64,000 nt of DNA from JAAUUJ01 sp964392245. Its GTDB lineage: Bacteria; Cyanobacteriota; Cyanobacteriia; Thermostichales; Thermostichaceae. Within the stretch, counting starts at the first letter, position 1, and each line of letters opens with the position of its first letter. Position numbers and translations under genes: made by a program. The stretch is from the NCBI GenBank assembly GCA_964392245.1, contig CAYMOX010000015.1, forward strand, positions 1-64,000, read 5' to 3'. Shown in pieces: positions 1 through 8,441 of this stretch. The notes under the pieces are model-generated. The model did no database searches. It saw nothing but the letters and a program-made list of their open reading frames with translations, and was not told where the DNA came from.

Positions 1-10
1 GAGGAGGAGG

Positions 11-355
11 ATGAGTAGTCTTGTCAAGATCCTGGAAGTATGTCTTTATGGTCAGTCTATTGGCACATTAACGTTGTTGCAAGGGGATAGGACCTTGTTT
101 GACTTTAATCAGAAGTACAGCGATGATCCCGATCGTCCAACGCTGAGTCTTTCCTTCAAAGTTCGTCTGGGTGGCCTGAGCTTGGGGGCTAGGCCAACCC
201 GGACTCGGATCCCTCCCTTTTTCTCGAATCTTCTTCCTGAAGGTCGATTAAAGGACTATCTGGCGGAGAGGGCAGGGGTCAACAAAGTCAGAGAGTTTGC
301 TCTGTTGCGGGTGCTGGGGCAAAATCTTGCAGGTGCCATAACTGTCCGATCATAG
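11..355 (+). CDS. HipA N-terminal domain protein (HipS-like or truncated HipA)
   Basis: The 114-residue product matches only the N-terminal subdomain of HipA-type toxins. It has the hallmark stretch PPFFSNLLPEGRLKDYL near residues 68-83, followed by a REFALLRVLGQNLAGAI segment. Full HipA kinases are about 400-440 residues and carry the kinase core after this part, which is absent here because a TAG follows at 353-355. In tripartite HipBST systems a stand-alone protein of this size (HipS) acts as antitoxin, but no HipT kinase follows. The ATG sits in GGAGGATGA, so the gene may be translationally coupled to an upstream gene outside the window, plausibly a hipB. It is either an orphan hipS or a hipA cut short in a decaying mobile region. 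The homology is clear; the functional state is inference. Confidence 0.65.
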   Translation: MSSLVKILEVCLYGQSIGTLTLLQGDRTLFDFNQKYSDDPDRPTLSLSFKVRLGGLSLGARPTRTRIPPFFSNLLPEGRLKDYLAERAGVNKVREFALLRVLGQNLAGAITVRS

Positions 356-431
356 ATCCATTCACGCTTCAACACACGGAGCACGATCAAGCCGATTCGA
401 GATCAGAAGAGGGGCAGATGGGGAAGGCGTT

Positions 432-749
432 GTGCTTTTCCTTAGCAGGGGTTCAACTCAAGTCTTCGTCGCTGTGGACACCAGTGGCTCAATTGATTCC
501 CACCAGATGAGTATGTTTCTGGGGGAGGTTAAAGGGATCCTCAGTGCCTATCACCATTTGAAATGTCAGCTTTATTTTGCCGATGCAGCTTTGTATGGTC
601 CCTATGACCTGGAAAGTGATCAAGAGATTCCTGCATCAGTGGGGGGTGGGGGCACATCTTTCATCCCTTTTTTCGAAAAAGTCAACGAGGCCCAGGATCC
701 CTTTCAGCAGGGTGTATGTGTCTACCTGACAGATGGATACGGCAGCTAG
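432..749 (+). pseudogene. Fragment of a VWA-like (DUF2201) protein
   Basis: The 105 residues open with a VWA metal-site motif (VDTSGSI) near residues 16-22 and end near LTDGYG, with GGGGTSFIPFFEKV between. This is the C-terminal von Willebrand-like domain of DUF2201 proteins, which normally follows a predicted metallopeptidase region of several hundred residues. That N-terminal part is missing: only about 75 bases separate this frame from the HipA-like gene. The normal end after LTDG is replaced by GS and a stop. It is probably a remnant left by rearrangement, and the GTG start at 432 is unlikely to be used. DUF2201 proteins usually pair with a MoxR-type AAA ATPase, and none is seen here. Confidence 0.6.
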
Positions 750-801
750 ACCTATGATTCCTGTCTCTCTGTTCATAAAGCTGCTGACGAACTCTTATTG
801 C

Positions 802-1977
802 TTAAGACTGATTAGTAGTTTCTTTACGTTCGACGGATCCTCTCATTTCTGGTAACCTCGGTGCATTAGCTATAGATCCGGCATAGTGTTTGTAAAGGAC
901 ATCTACATCATGTCCCGTCATCTCAGACACTGTGAGTGGGCTTAAGCCTTGTTCTAGGGCTTGCGAAGCAAATGTCCGTCGAGTGTTATAGGGTTTTCGG
1001 TAGGGAATCCCTAGGTTCTCTAGCATTTTTCCCCAGGCACGATTGCGAAAGTTATGGACATCAATGGGTTTCCCTCTAGGGGTAGTAAATACAAGGCTAT
1101 CGTCATCACGATTATCTGGGCGTATCGACAACAGCATCTCTTGCAATGACTTTGATAATTTGATAGTCCGTTCTCAGTTATTTTTTGTCGGCTGGCGAGA
1201 TCCCCGCACAATTGTTTCTCCAACCCAAACTGAACTGCAGTCATCACTCACGTTACTCCATCGCAGACCTACAGCTTCAGCGGGTCTACATCCTGTACCA
1301 AGTAAGTACTCAACGTAATGGGCATAGGATTTGTAATGAGGATCATGTTGAAACCCGTCAATGATTAGCTCGATTTCCTCGCGTGAAAAAGGTTTAGGTT
1401 TTGGTTGAGGAGGAACTGAGATGCGTTTGGGCATATCCACCCAAGGATTGTCTGTCAGCATCCTTGTTTTTAGTGCCCATGTCCAACACGCCAAAATTTC
1501 TTCTAAGCGACGACGCTTCTGATCAGCAGACAGAGGTTTACTGGTTTGGGGTACTACTGCTTTCGTTTTTACCCATTCCAGGTATCTCTCTGCATCCTTA
1601 ACACTGATAGAGCTAGCAGCACGTCCAGGGAAGAACTCAGAAAGGGTCTTTGCCGTAAATCGATACTTATCAACAGTCTTGCTTTTGGCAGTTTTAGATT
1701 TGAAATCAATGAAGCCTCTCCATAGGTTGTCTAGGCTCAATCCCTTGGCATCAATCAAAGTGGGGCGGTAGGCTACCAGGCTCCGATCAAAGTGGCCAGC
1801 AGCAATATCAAGCTCGATTTGTCTAGCTTTACGCTCAGCAACCTGACGATTAACTTTGGTATCAGCCAACTTGAGGGGAAGGATATGCTGCTTACCCTCA
1901 AAGCGCCAGCGGAGGCGGAGATATCCCCGATCAGGGTAGATGCTGACACTCCCACGGGGGGCACGCTGGGTATTCAA
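802..1977 (-). pseudogene. Tyrosine recombinase (phage-type integrase) interrupted by one in-frame TGA
   Basis: Two segments on the same strand and in the same reading frame (1977-1174 and 1173-802) form one integrase of about 390 codons, separated only by TGA at 1174-1176. The first segment has an N-terminal arm-binding region, a SAM-like core-binding domain (about residues 85-180) and the first catalytic arginine in GTGCRPAEAVGLRW. The second holds the second arginine region (PYNTRRTFASQAL), TGHDVDVLYKHY with the conserved Gly-His, and the tyrosine nucleophile. The residues around the stop (PTKNN, stop, ERTIKLSKSL) match the expected beta-hairpin, so a CGA to TGA change is the simplest explanation. 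It lies beside a tRNA pair, the usual attachment context. Without readthrough the product lacks its catalytic tyrosine. The start at 1977 is TTG with no good ribosome site and is uncertain. Confidence 0.85.
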
Positions 1978-2060
1978 ACGAGAGGAGAACTAACCCAAAA
2001 TAACCTATTCTTGTGGGACCCCATTTCCCTGAAGAAGCTGCTTACAGACCCCCTAGAAAC

Positions 2061-2084
2061 AACAAAACCCGCTCTGGGAGCGGG
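2061..2084 (-). terminator. Rho-independent terminator after tRNA-Thr
   Basis: Read on the minus strand, the stem CCCGCTC, loop CCA and GAGCGGG (2084-2068) is followed by TTTTGTTGTT. It begins about 11 bases past the 3' end of tRNA-Thr, so it ends the tRNA-Tyr/tRNA-Thr transcript and also bounds the integrase-bearing DNA. Confidence 0.85.
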
Positions 2085-2094
2085 ATCTAGGTAA

Positions 2095-2166
2095 AGCCCA
2101 TGACGAGAGTCGAACTCGTGACCTCCCCCTTACCAAGGGGGTGCTCTACCACTGAGCCACATGGGC
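2095..2166 (-). tRNA. tRNA-Thr (GGT anticodon)
   Basis: The minus strand folds into a full cloverleaf: acceptor GCCCATG/CATGGGC, D arm GCTC-loop-GAGC, anticodon stem CCCCC/GGGGG around loop TTGGTAA (anticodon GGT), and T arm ACGAG-TTCGACT-CTCGT. CCA is not encoded. It lies 11 bases downstream of tRNA-Tyr on the same strand and shares its terminator. Its 3' end faces the broken integrase, a typical integration target. Confidence 0.95.
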
Positions 2167-2177
2167 AATTGAATTGG

Positions 2178-2263
2178 TGGTGGGCCGAGTTGGATTTGAA
2201 CCAACGTAGGCGTAAGCCAACGGATTTACAGTCCGTCCCCTTTAACCCCTCGGGCATCGACCC
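2178..2263 (-). tRNA. tRNA-Tyr (GTA anticodon)
   Basis: A class II tRNA with a long variable arm. The acceptor GGGTCGA pairs with TCGGCCC, the anticodon arm ACGGA-CTGTAAA-TCCGT gives anticodon GTA, the variable arm is extended, and the T arm is TTGG-TTCAAAT-CCAA. The 3' CCA is encoded at 2178-2180. It is the first gene of a two-tRNA transcript with tRNA-Thr. Confidence 0.95.
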
Positions 2264-2316
2264 ATTATTTGAGTGCTTAACTAGCGTAGCAAATCCCGGC
2301 TCATGTGCAAATCATT

Positions 2317-3207
2317 TTATGCCTGATCAACGCTTACTGACCGATTGTCTCCTGTGATGCTGATCAGTCCGCTGATGAAGATGACCATCCCTCCAATCCA
2401 GGTCCCCAGATCGGCTGTTTCGCCAAAGACCCAGTAGCCAATTAAACTTGCCCAGATCAGACTGGAAAAGTCAAACGGGGCCAGCGTCACCAGATCCGCC
2501 CATTTACAGGCCTGGGTAATAGTCCATTGTCCCAGGGTGCTGAAAATGCTGAGCAGTAGCAACCAGAGCAGCTGATCGTAGGTAGGCCATTGCCAAAACC
2601 AGAGGGCTGGTAGGAGAGCCAGGGGAGTTTGCATCAGGCTCATATAGACCATGATGGTACCAATGGATTCAGTGCGAGCCAGCAGTTTGATCGTGGTCAT
2701 CGCTCCGGCCAGACAAGCAGCCCCTATCAAACTAAGGATCGCCCCAGAACTAATCACCCCAAACCCTGGACGCAGAATAATCATCATGCCAACAAAGCCG
2801 ACGCCCAGACTCCAGCCATGATGAGGTCGGATCTGCTCTCGCAAGCCAAGCACAGCAATGATCACCGTAAAGATTGGCACCGTAAAGGTAAGGGCTGTAA
2901 ACTCTGCTAGGGGTAAGAGACTGAGGGCCATAAATAAGGTGAGCATGGCTGCCACGGTGGTTACCGCTCGCACCAGATACAGGGGGAGTTGTTGGGTGTA
3001 CAACACCTGTCTTCCCTGATTCCAGAGAAAGGGGATCAGCAGCGGAATCCCGATCAGGTTGCGCAGGAAAACAATCTCAAAGGGATGCAACTCTCTGGAC
3101 ACAAATCGGATCATGGCATCGGATGCGGCAAAACAAGCTGTAGAGAGCAGAATCAACCCAATGCCCAGTACATTCCTGGAGAGCCAAGAGGGGGGACTTC
3201 CTGCCAT
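2317..3207 (-). CDS. EamA/DMT-superfamily membrane transporter
   Basis: The 296-residue polytopic protein has about ten predicted membrane helices arranged as two EamA repeats, beginning with the first helix GIGLILLSTACFAASDAMIRF. Members of this drug/metabolite family mostly export amino acids, nucleosides or other small metabolites; the substrate cannot be read from sequence. The ATG start at 3207 gives a normal length. It begins 24 bases after the argH stop on the same strand, so the two may be co-transcribed, which would fit an amino-acid-related exporter, but that is inference. Confidence 0.8.
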   Translation of the reverse strand: MAGSPPSWLSRNVLGIGLILLSTACFAASDAMIRFVSRELHPFEIVFLRNLIGIPLLIPFLWNQGRQVLYTQQLPLYLVRAVTTVAAMLTLFMALSLLPLAEFTALTFTVPIFTVIIAVLGLREQIRPHHGWSLGVGFVGMMIILRPGFGVISSGAILSLIGAACLAGAMTTIKLLARTESIGTIMVYMSLMQTPLALLPALWFWQWPTYDQLLWLLLLSIFSTLGQWTITQACKWADLVTLAPFDFSSLIWASLIGYWVFGETADLGTWIGGMVIFISGLISITGDNRSVSVDQA

Positions 3208-3231
3208 AGAGCCGAGATTCCCAGGTGCAAA

Positions 3232-4641
3232 CTAGTCTTGATTCTGGCACTGCTGATGGCGCTGGCGAGCCTGATCCAGGGCTTCCTGGACCACTGTAAA
3301 TCCGGTTCCCCCAGGACTGGTCCGAACGGCCACCACCTGGCGTGGTTCAATCACCTGAAAAATATCCTCGCCAAAAATTGGATCAAAAGACCGCCATCGT
3401 TCCAGCGACAGATCCTGCAGTCGAATTCCCTCAGTAAGACAGGTGCGAACAATGCAACCCACCAGATCATGGGCAGTGCGGAAGGGCATTTGATTGCGCA
3501 CCAAATAATCGGCTACATCGGTGGCATTGGAATAGTCCTGCTTCACTGCTTGCAACAGGACGTCGGGTTGCACCTGAATTCCCTCTCGTAACAGGATTGC
3601 CATAGCCTGCAGGCAGTCCTTAAGGGTATCGACACTGTCAAACAGACCCTCCTTATCCTCCTGCAGATCTTTGTTATAGGCCAGAGGCAAGCCTTTGAGC
3701 GTGACCAGCAGTGCCTGGAGGTGACCAAAGATCCGACCAGTTTTCCCCCGGATCAGCTCGGGCACATCTGGATTTTTCTTTTGAGGCATGAGGCTAGATC
3801 CAGTAGCACAGGCATCAGTCAGCTGTATAAAGCTGAACTCGTGAGAGGCCCAGAGCACTATTTCTTCACTCAGACGGCTGAGGTGAACCATGATCAGGCT
3901 GGCAGCGGTGTGGAACTCCACGACATAATCCCGATCACTGACCGCATCTAGACTGTTGCGGCTGATGTCGCTAAATCCAAGCAGATGAGCCGTGAGATGG
4001 CGATCAACGGGTAGAGAGGTTCCTGCCAGTGCTCCCGATCCCAAGGGACAGATATTCAAGCGGTGGTGGATATCCCCCAACCGATCCCAGTCCCGATGCA
4101 ACATCTCCACATAGGCCAGCAGGTGATGAGCCAGGCTGATGGGTTGAGCCCGTTGCAGGTGCGTGTAGCCTGGCATCACGGTATCCACATGATCTGCTGC
4201 TAAATCCAGCAAGACCCCCTGCAAATCAAGAACCTGCTGCCGGATCTGGTTGAGTTGATCCCGCAGATACAAACGTAAATCTGTGGCCACCTGATCATTG
4301 CGAGAGCGGGCAGTATGCAACATTTTGCCCACGTCTCCCACCAGCTCGATTAACCGCTTTTCGACCGCATAATGCACATCTTCGGCTGCAGGATCCGGGT
4401 GAAACTGTCCTGACTCCACCTCTTGCTGGATCTGCTCCAAGCCCTGGCGAAGGGTGTCGGCAGCTTCCTTGGAAATAATCTGGGAGCGTCCTAGCATTTC
4501 GGCATGGGCCAGCGAACCCCGTAGATCGTAGGGTAATAGGCGCTGATCAAAGCGAAAGCTGGCATTAAACGTAGCAATGAATGGATGGAGAGTACCCTCA
4601 AAGCGTTGGCTCCAGGGTTGAGAAGAGGAAGACGCAGTCAT
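3232..4641 (-). CDS. argH: Argininosuccinate lyase
   Basis: This enzyme catalyses the last step of arginine synthesis, splitting argininosuccinate into arginine and fumarate. The 469-residue length is normal. The fumarase/aspartase superfamily signature GSSLMPQKKNPD is near residue 285, and HTARSRNDQVATDLRL (about residues 108-123) and TVMPGYTHLQRAQP (about 155-170) form the other conserved active-site regions. The catalytic serine lies in the GSS loop. It is followed closely by the EamA transporter gene. No clear ribosome site precedes the ATG. Confidence 0.97.
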   Translation of the reverse strand: MTASSSSQPWSQRFEGTLHPFIATFNASFRFDQRLLPYDLRGSLAHAEMLGRSQIISKEAADTLRQGLEQIQQEVESGQFHPDPAAEDVHYAVEKRLIELVGDVGKMLHTARSRNDQVATDLRLYLRDQLNQIRQQVLDLQGVLLDLAADHVDTVMPGYTHLQRAQPISLAHHLLAYVEMLHRDWDRLGDIHHRLNICPLGSGALAGTSLPVDRHLTAHLLGFSDISRNSLDAVSDRDYVVEFHTAASLIMVHLSRLSEEIVLWASHEFSFIQLTDACATGSSLMPQKKNPDVPELIRGKTGRIFGHLQALLVTLKGLPLAYNKDLQEDKEGLFDSVDTLKDCLQAMAILLREGIQVQPDVLLQAVKQDYSNATDVADYLVRNQMPFRTAHDLVGCIVRTCLTEGIRLQDLSLERWRSFDPIFGEDIFQVIEPRQVVAVRTSPGGTGFTVVQEALDQARQRHQQCQNQD

Positions 4642-4832
4642 CGTCGCTATGGGGGCTAAAGGGGCTTGAGAGCAGTCAGTGGCTCGATATTACAGCAGTT
4701 TGCTGCCCTTACTCCATGCCTTCCCTGCTGTGATCCAGATCTGGAGGGTGATGTGATGGAGAATCCTGCAGGCCACCAGGGGTTCTCGGTATACTCATGA
4801 GGCTCGGGTTATCGTGAAGGAGGGGGAATCCC

Positions 4833-5255
4833 ATGTCTACAACAGGAAAATTGGCTTGTGTGTCCATGGTGGCAGCAAGCTTGAGCATGAGCGTTGCTTT
4901 GCCAGCCGCAGCGGATTTAACCATTTGTAACAAAACCGGATATCTGACCACTGTTGCGATTGGCTATCAGGAGGGTGAAGATTGGGTTTCTGAGGGATGG
5001 TGGAATATTGAGGGAGGCGACTGTGCCATTGTTGTAGAAGGAGATCTGCAACTTCGCTACTACTATGCCTACGCAGAACACGATGAAATTGGCGGTGGCT
5101 GGAGCGGAGACTACACCTTCTGTACCTCGGACAATAAGTTCACCATCCTCGGTGATACAAATTGTGAGGAACGGGGTTATAAGACCACAGGTTTTTTCCA
5201 GATTGACACAGGTGAAGCTGCTTTAGACTACACCCAAAATCTGGTGGACAACTGA
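4833..5255 (+). CDS. Secreted DUF1036 protein
   Basis: The 140-residue protein starts with a clear Sec signal peptide (about residues 1-27, cleavage likely after PAAA). The mature part has the DUF1036 features: ICNKTGYLTTVAIGY at the start, a GWWNIEGGDC segment and several cysteines (CNK, GDC, FC, NC) that could form disulfides in the periplasm. The function of DUF1036 is unknown. The start is well supported by GGAGGGGG nine bases before the ATG. It is a single-gene unit, divergent from argH and ending in its own terminator before convergent petH. Confidence 0.85.
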   Translation: MSTTGKLACVSMVAASLSMSVALPAAADLTICNKTGYLTTVAIGYQEGEDWVSEGWWNIEGGDCAIVVEGDLQLRYYYAYAEHDEIGGGWSGDYTFCTSDNKFTILGDTNCEERGYKTTGFFQIDTGEAALDYTQNLVDN

Positions 5256-5381
5256 ACCTGCTCGCTATCAAGCAAGCGCTGCTGAATGATCCCTGGCTGT
5301 CTTCTACTATGAAAAGCTCTCAAGAGATCACAGGTTTTTGATCGGATCTCCGATTGGTCAATTCAAAACCCAAGTAGATCA

Positions 5382-5415
5382 AGTCCCCTCGCAGGTTGAA
5401 GGGGACTCTTTTTTT
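5382..5415 (+). terminator. Rho-independent terminator after the DUF1036 gene
   Basis: The 8-base stem AGTCCCCT/AGGGGACT around a 10-base loop is followed by C and seven T. It lies about 130 bases past the DUF1036 stop and also sits between the two convergent genes. The opposite strand has no T-run, so it acts mainly on the plus strand. Confidence 0.85.
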
Positions 5416-5459
5416 GCTTGTTTTTACTTGCTCAGGAATTTACTTCGGTCCAGAAAGAC

Positions 5460-6350
5460 CTAGTAGGTCTCCTCATTCCACTTCCCTGCTTTCTTCAGGG
5501 TTTTCTGCAGATCCTTCCACTGTTGCCCATGTTTTTCGGCCAAGGGATTCATGAATTCAGCAATCCCATCTTCCATCCCTTTCAACCCACAAATGTAGGT
5601 GTAGGTGTTGTCTTTGTGGATCAGATCCCAGAACTCGTTCGCATACATGGACATGCGATTTTGCACGTACATTTTGCGGCCATCATCGGTCTTTTGCTCA
5701 CGACTGATCGCATAATCCACCCGGAATCGATCGCTGTACAGAGAACGGTAGCGCTCCAGATCTTCGTAGTAAAGCAGGGTTGAAGAGGTGGGCACCCCAA
5801 AGAAGAGCCAGACATGGCCAGTGAAGTCAGGATCCTCCTCAAACAGATGCTTGATGTAAGCACGGAAGGGTGCAATCCCTGTGCCTGTTGCGATCAGCAC
5901 CAGGGTGGCGTTGTTATCATCCGGGAGCAAAAATGTTTTGCCAGAGGGTCCGGTGATCATGACATCATCCCCTGGTTTCAGATCGCAGAGGTGATTGGAG
6001 CACACTCCTTTCACTTCCGCTCCAGTCTCAGGATGGTTGTAGACGAGACGCTTCACACTCAGGGAAACTGTCTGCCCCTGTCCGTCATCTCCTCGACGGG
6101 TGGAAGCAATGGAGTAGAGGCGCGGTTTGTGGGGCTTGCCTTTTTCGTCCTCCCCCGGGGGGATAATTCCAATGCTCTGTCCTTCCAGATAGGTAAAGTC
6201 GGGATCGGGCAGTGTCATGACGATGTGGTGGGTATCTCCAGGAGCGTCCGGACCAACCAGGGAGTAGTTCTCCAGCGTTTTCCCGATTAAAGGAGAATTG
6301 GGTCGATAGAGATTGACAACAATAGATTTCTTATCTGCACTAGCTACCAT
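5460..6350 (-). CDS. petH: Ferredoxin-NADP(+) reductase, short form without CpcD-like domain
   Basis: It transfers electrons from photosystem I-reduced ferredoxin to NADP+. The 296 residues cover exactly the two catalytic domains: the FAD domain with RLYSIAST and GVCSNHLCDL, and the NADP domain with GTGIAPFRAY and CGLKGMEDGI, ending in the C-terminal tyrosine that stacks on FAD. Most cyanobacterial PetH proteins are about 400 residues because a CpcD-like linker domain anchors them to phycobilisomes. Here the upstream frame is closed by TGA at 6438-6440, so no such domain can be attached. The ATG at 6350 is preferred over TTG at 6371 because AGGAG lies upstream of it. It is divergent from prk across a 380-base gap. 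Confidence 0.95.
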   Translation of the reverse strand: MVASADKKSIVVNLYRPNSPLIGKTLENYSLVGPDAPGDTHHIVMTLPDPDFTYLEGQSIGIIPPGEDEKGKPHKPRLYSIASTRRGDDGQGQTVSLSVKRLVYNHPETGAEVKGVCSNHLCDLKPGDDVMITGPSGKTFLLPDDNNATLVLIATGTGIAPFRAYIKHLFEEDPDFTGHVWLFFGVPTSSTLLYYEDLERYRSLYSDRFRVDYAISREQKTDDGRKMYVQNRMSMYANEFWDLIHKDNTYTYICGLKGMEDGIAEFMNPLAEKHGQQWKDLQKTLKKAGKWNEETY

Positions 6351-6730
6351 AGGTGCAATAATCTCCTGCAAGCGGTGGATTGACCTCTTTGATAAGATAA
6401 CAGCCTCGGTTCTCTCTCCGGTCTGATCCTCCTGATTTCACTCGCCTGGAAAGGATTTCCCTCGGTTGGCATCTCCGTAACTTCCTCTCTGATTAAGGAT
6501 TGACCTGGCAAGAAGCAAGGGTTCGACAGATCTGGAGATTTTGTTAAATTTATCCTAAACTGTGGGATCATATCATCAGATCAGGGTTCGCTATCGGTCC
6601 TTCCCGTTACAACTCCCCTAGAGTTCAAGGGTTTGGGTCTAGTAATCCTCAATCTCGTGGGACTGTTTCTAGCTCTGTCCCATGCAATTTGTTTTGTCCA
6701 GCCCATAGCCCAATGATGAAAGGAGACCCC
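6351..6730. promoter_or_regulatory. Divergent petH-prk intergenic region
   Basis: This stretch of about 380 bases has no credible gene; a short minus-strand frame within it has no recognisable content. It must hold promoters for both petH and prk, genes that respectively make NADPH and commit ATP to the Calvin cycle. AAAGGAG before the prk ATG at 6731 is a good ribosome site. An AT-rich patch near 6540-6580 is the likeliest promoter zone, but I cannot fix -35/-10 elements or a LysR-type site with confidence. Confidence 0.5.
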
Positions 6731-7747
6731 ATGGCTAGTCCAGATCGCGTTGTCATGATTGGCGTTGCCGGAGATTCAGGCTGTGGCAAATCCACATTTC
6801 TGCGCCGTCTTGGTGATCTGTTTGGGAAAGATCTCATCACAACCATCTGCCTAGACGACTATCACTGTCTGGATCGCTATGAACGCAAGAAAGTGGGGGT
6901 CACAGCACTCGATCCGCGTGCCAATAATTTTGATCTTATGTATGAACAGGCCAGGGCACTCAAATCTGGCGAAGGGGTTGATAAGCCCATCTACAACCAT
7001 GAGACAGGGTTGATTGATCCTCCCGAACGGGTAGAACCCAACCGAATTATTGTTCTGGAAGGGTTGCACCCCATGTATGACGAGCGGGTTCGCAATCTGC
7101 TGGATTTCAAAGTTTACCTTGACCTGAGTCCTGATATCAAAGTGGCCTGGAAGGTGCAGCGAGATATGGCTGAACGGGGGCACACCTATGAAGATGTGTT
7201 GCGCTCGATTGAGGCCCGCCGTCCCGACTTTGAAGCCTACATTGACGTGCAGAAGCAGTATGCTGACGTAGTCCTGGAGATCTTGCCAACCAAATTGCTA
7301 CCCGAGTTAGACAAGGAGCACCAGATCCTGCGAGTCCGACTCATTCAACGGGAGGATGTGTCCCACTTCCAGCACGCTTTTCTTTTTGACGAAGGCTCTA
7401 CGATTGATTGGATCCCCTGCGGCAAGAAGCTCACCTGTTCCTATCCCGGGATCAAGCTACACTATGGCCCTGGTGAATATTTTGGTCATCCCGTCTCCAT
7501 GCTGGAAATTGATGGTCAATTTGATGAGCTAGAGGAAGTTCTCTACCTGGAAAACCATCTCAGCGGACTCTCCACCTATCATTATGGGGAACTGACGGAG
7601 TTATTGCGTAAGCATCCGGAGTATCCAGGGTCCCGAAATGGGTCTGGGCTGCTTCAGGTGATCATTGGTCTGAAACTGCGAGCCCTGTATGAACAGATCA
7701 TGGCCGAAACAGGAGTGGAACAAAAGATCCCTGTGGCTTCTGCTTAA
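6731..7747 (+). CDS. prk: Phosphoribulokinase
   Basis: It phosphorylates ribulose-5-phosphate to ribulose-1,5-bisphosphate, the Calvin-cycle step that makes the Rubisco substrate. The 338-residue protein has the P-loop GDSGCGKS (residues 14-21), the DDYH segment, ALDPRANNFDLMYEQ and IYNHETG, and ends with two cysteines in CGKKLTC. The cysteine in the P-loop (C18) and the one in ICLDD (C40) match the thioredoxin-regulated pair, and the C-terminal pair matches the site used in complexes with GAPDH and CP12. Redox control is therefore expected. The ATG at 6731 after AAAGGAG matches the family N-terminus; upstream in-frame codons are not homologous. Confidence 0.98.
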   Translation: MASPDRVVMIGVAGDSGCGKSTFLRRLGDLFGKDLITTICLDDYHCLDRYERKKVGVTALDPRANNFDLMYEQARALKSGEGVDKPIYNHETGLIDPPERVEPNRIIVLEGLHPMYDERVRNLLDFKVYLDLSPDIKVAWKVQRDMAERGHTYEDVLRSIEARRPDFEAYIDVQKQYADVVLEILPTKLLPELDKEHQILRVRLIQREDVSHFQHAFLFDEGSTIDWIPCGKKLTCSYPGIKLHYGPGEYFGHPVSMLEIDGQFDELEEVLYLENHLSGLSTYHYGELTELLRKHPEYPGSRNGSGLLQVIIGLKLRALYEQIMAETGVEQKIPVASA

Positions 7748-7775
7748 CAGCCTTGATTGATAGTGCACTGACTAC

Positions 7776-7820
7776 AATGGGCAGCTTTTCCTGAAACCCA
7801 GATAGGAAGAGTTGCCCATT
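7776..7820 (+). repeat. 17-bp inverted repeat downstream of prk
   Basis: The arms at 7776-7792 and 7804-7820 pair along all 17 positions (two G-U in RNA) with an 11-base loop. The stem is too long and stable for chance. It begins 29 bases past the prk stop and has no T-run after it, so it could act as a transcript 3'-end stabiliser or a non-canonical terminator, or be a mobile-element remnant. Confidence 0.75.
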
Positions 7821-8441
7821 TCATCTACAAGCCGAGAAGTCAATCAGACGGGATCCGGCAAAGACAGGGCTTTTTGTTTCTTCCCTTTAAAACCCTGCCT
7901 GGTGTGCTGGATAGATCGCTATCTCTCCCGATCCGATCTGCTTCTGCCAATCCGATCTGCTGGGCGGTGGAGACAGAAAGCTGTTATTCTCATAGTCCCG
8001 TCAAGTGTCTAGCTCGGGCCCTGACCTCAGAGGTGCTTCTGACTCAAGCAGGACATTCAGCAGGATCACCAAAAGCTGGAGAGAGCCAGCAACTTGCCAG
8101 TATTCGTGCCCGTCAGCAGTCTTCTCCGGAATGACCCTCCTCGATACAGATACCGTGACATTCTTTGCCTACGGGAATCTCAATGTAAAGTATCGGATCG
8201 AGAATATTGATGAGAATGAAGCACTGGGGATTGGGGATTACAGTAATTACCCGGCTTCGGATCGAGAACTGGGTAGATTATCATATTAGGTGTTAAGAAA
8301 CTCTATGCCTAGCTGGAGCTGCATTTCGCTCAAATCTTTTGATTCTCAGGTTGCAGCGTTATAGTGTTAAAGATTTAGACTTTTAGTTCTCAGCCTCGAT
8401 AGATCTCCAGCTATTCCTGTTGCCGAGTCTAGGCTTCGACC
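7821..8441. other. Intergenic region with no convincing gene
   Basis: About 620 bases between the prk hairpin and the next gene. Short plus-strand frames exist; the best, ending at 8289, gives about 52 residues from ATG 8131 (MTLLDTDTVTFFAYGNLN) with no recognised family and no good ribosome site. It could be the end of a decayed gene. The rest, including an AT-rich stretch near 8280-8400, shows no RNA gene or repeat that I can support. Confidence 0.5.

Noticed and set aside
2989..3591. A 200-codon plus-strand frame across the argH-EamA junction
   Set aside because: It is antisense to two recognisable genes and has no homology-like content.
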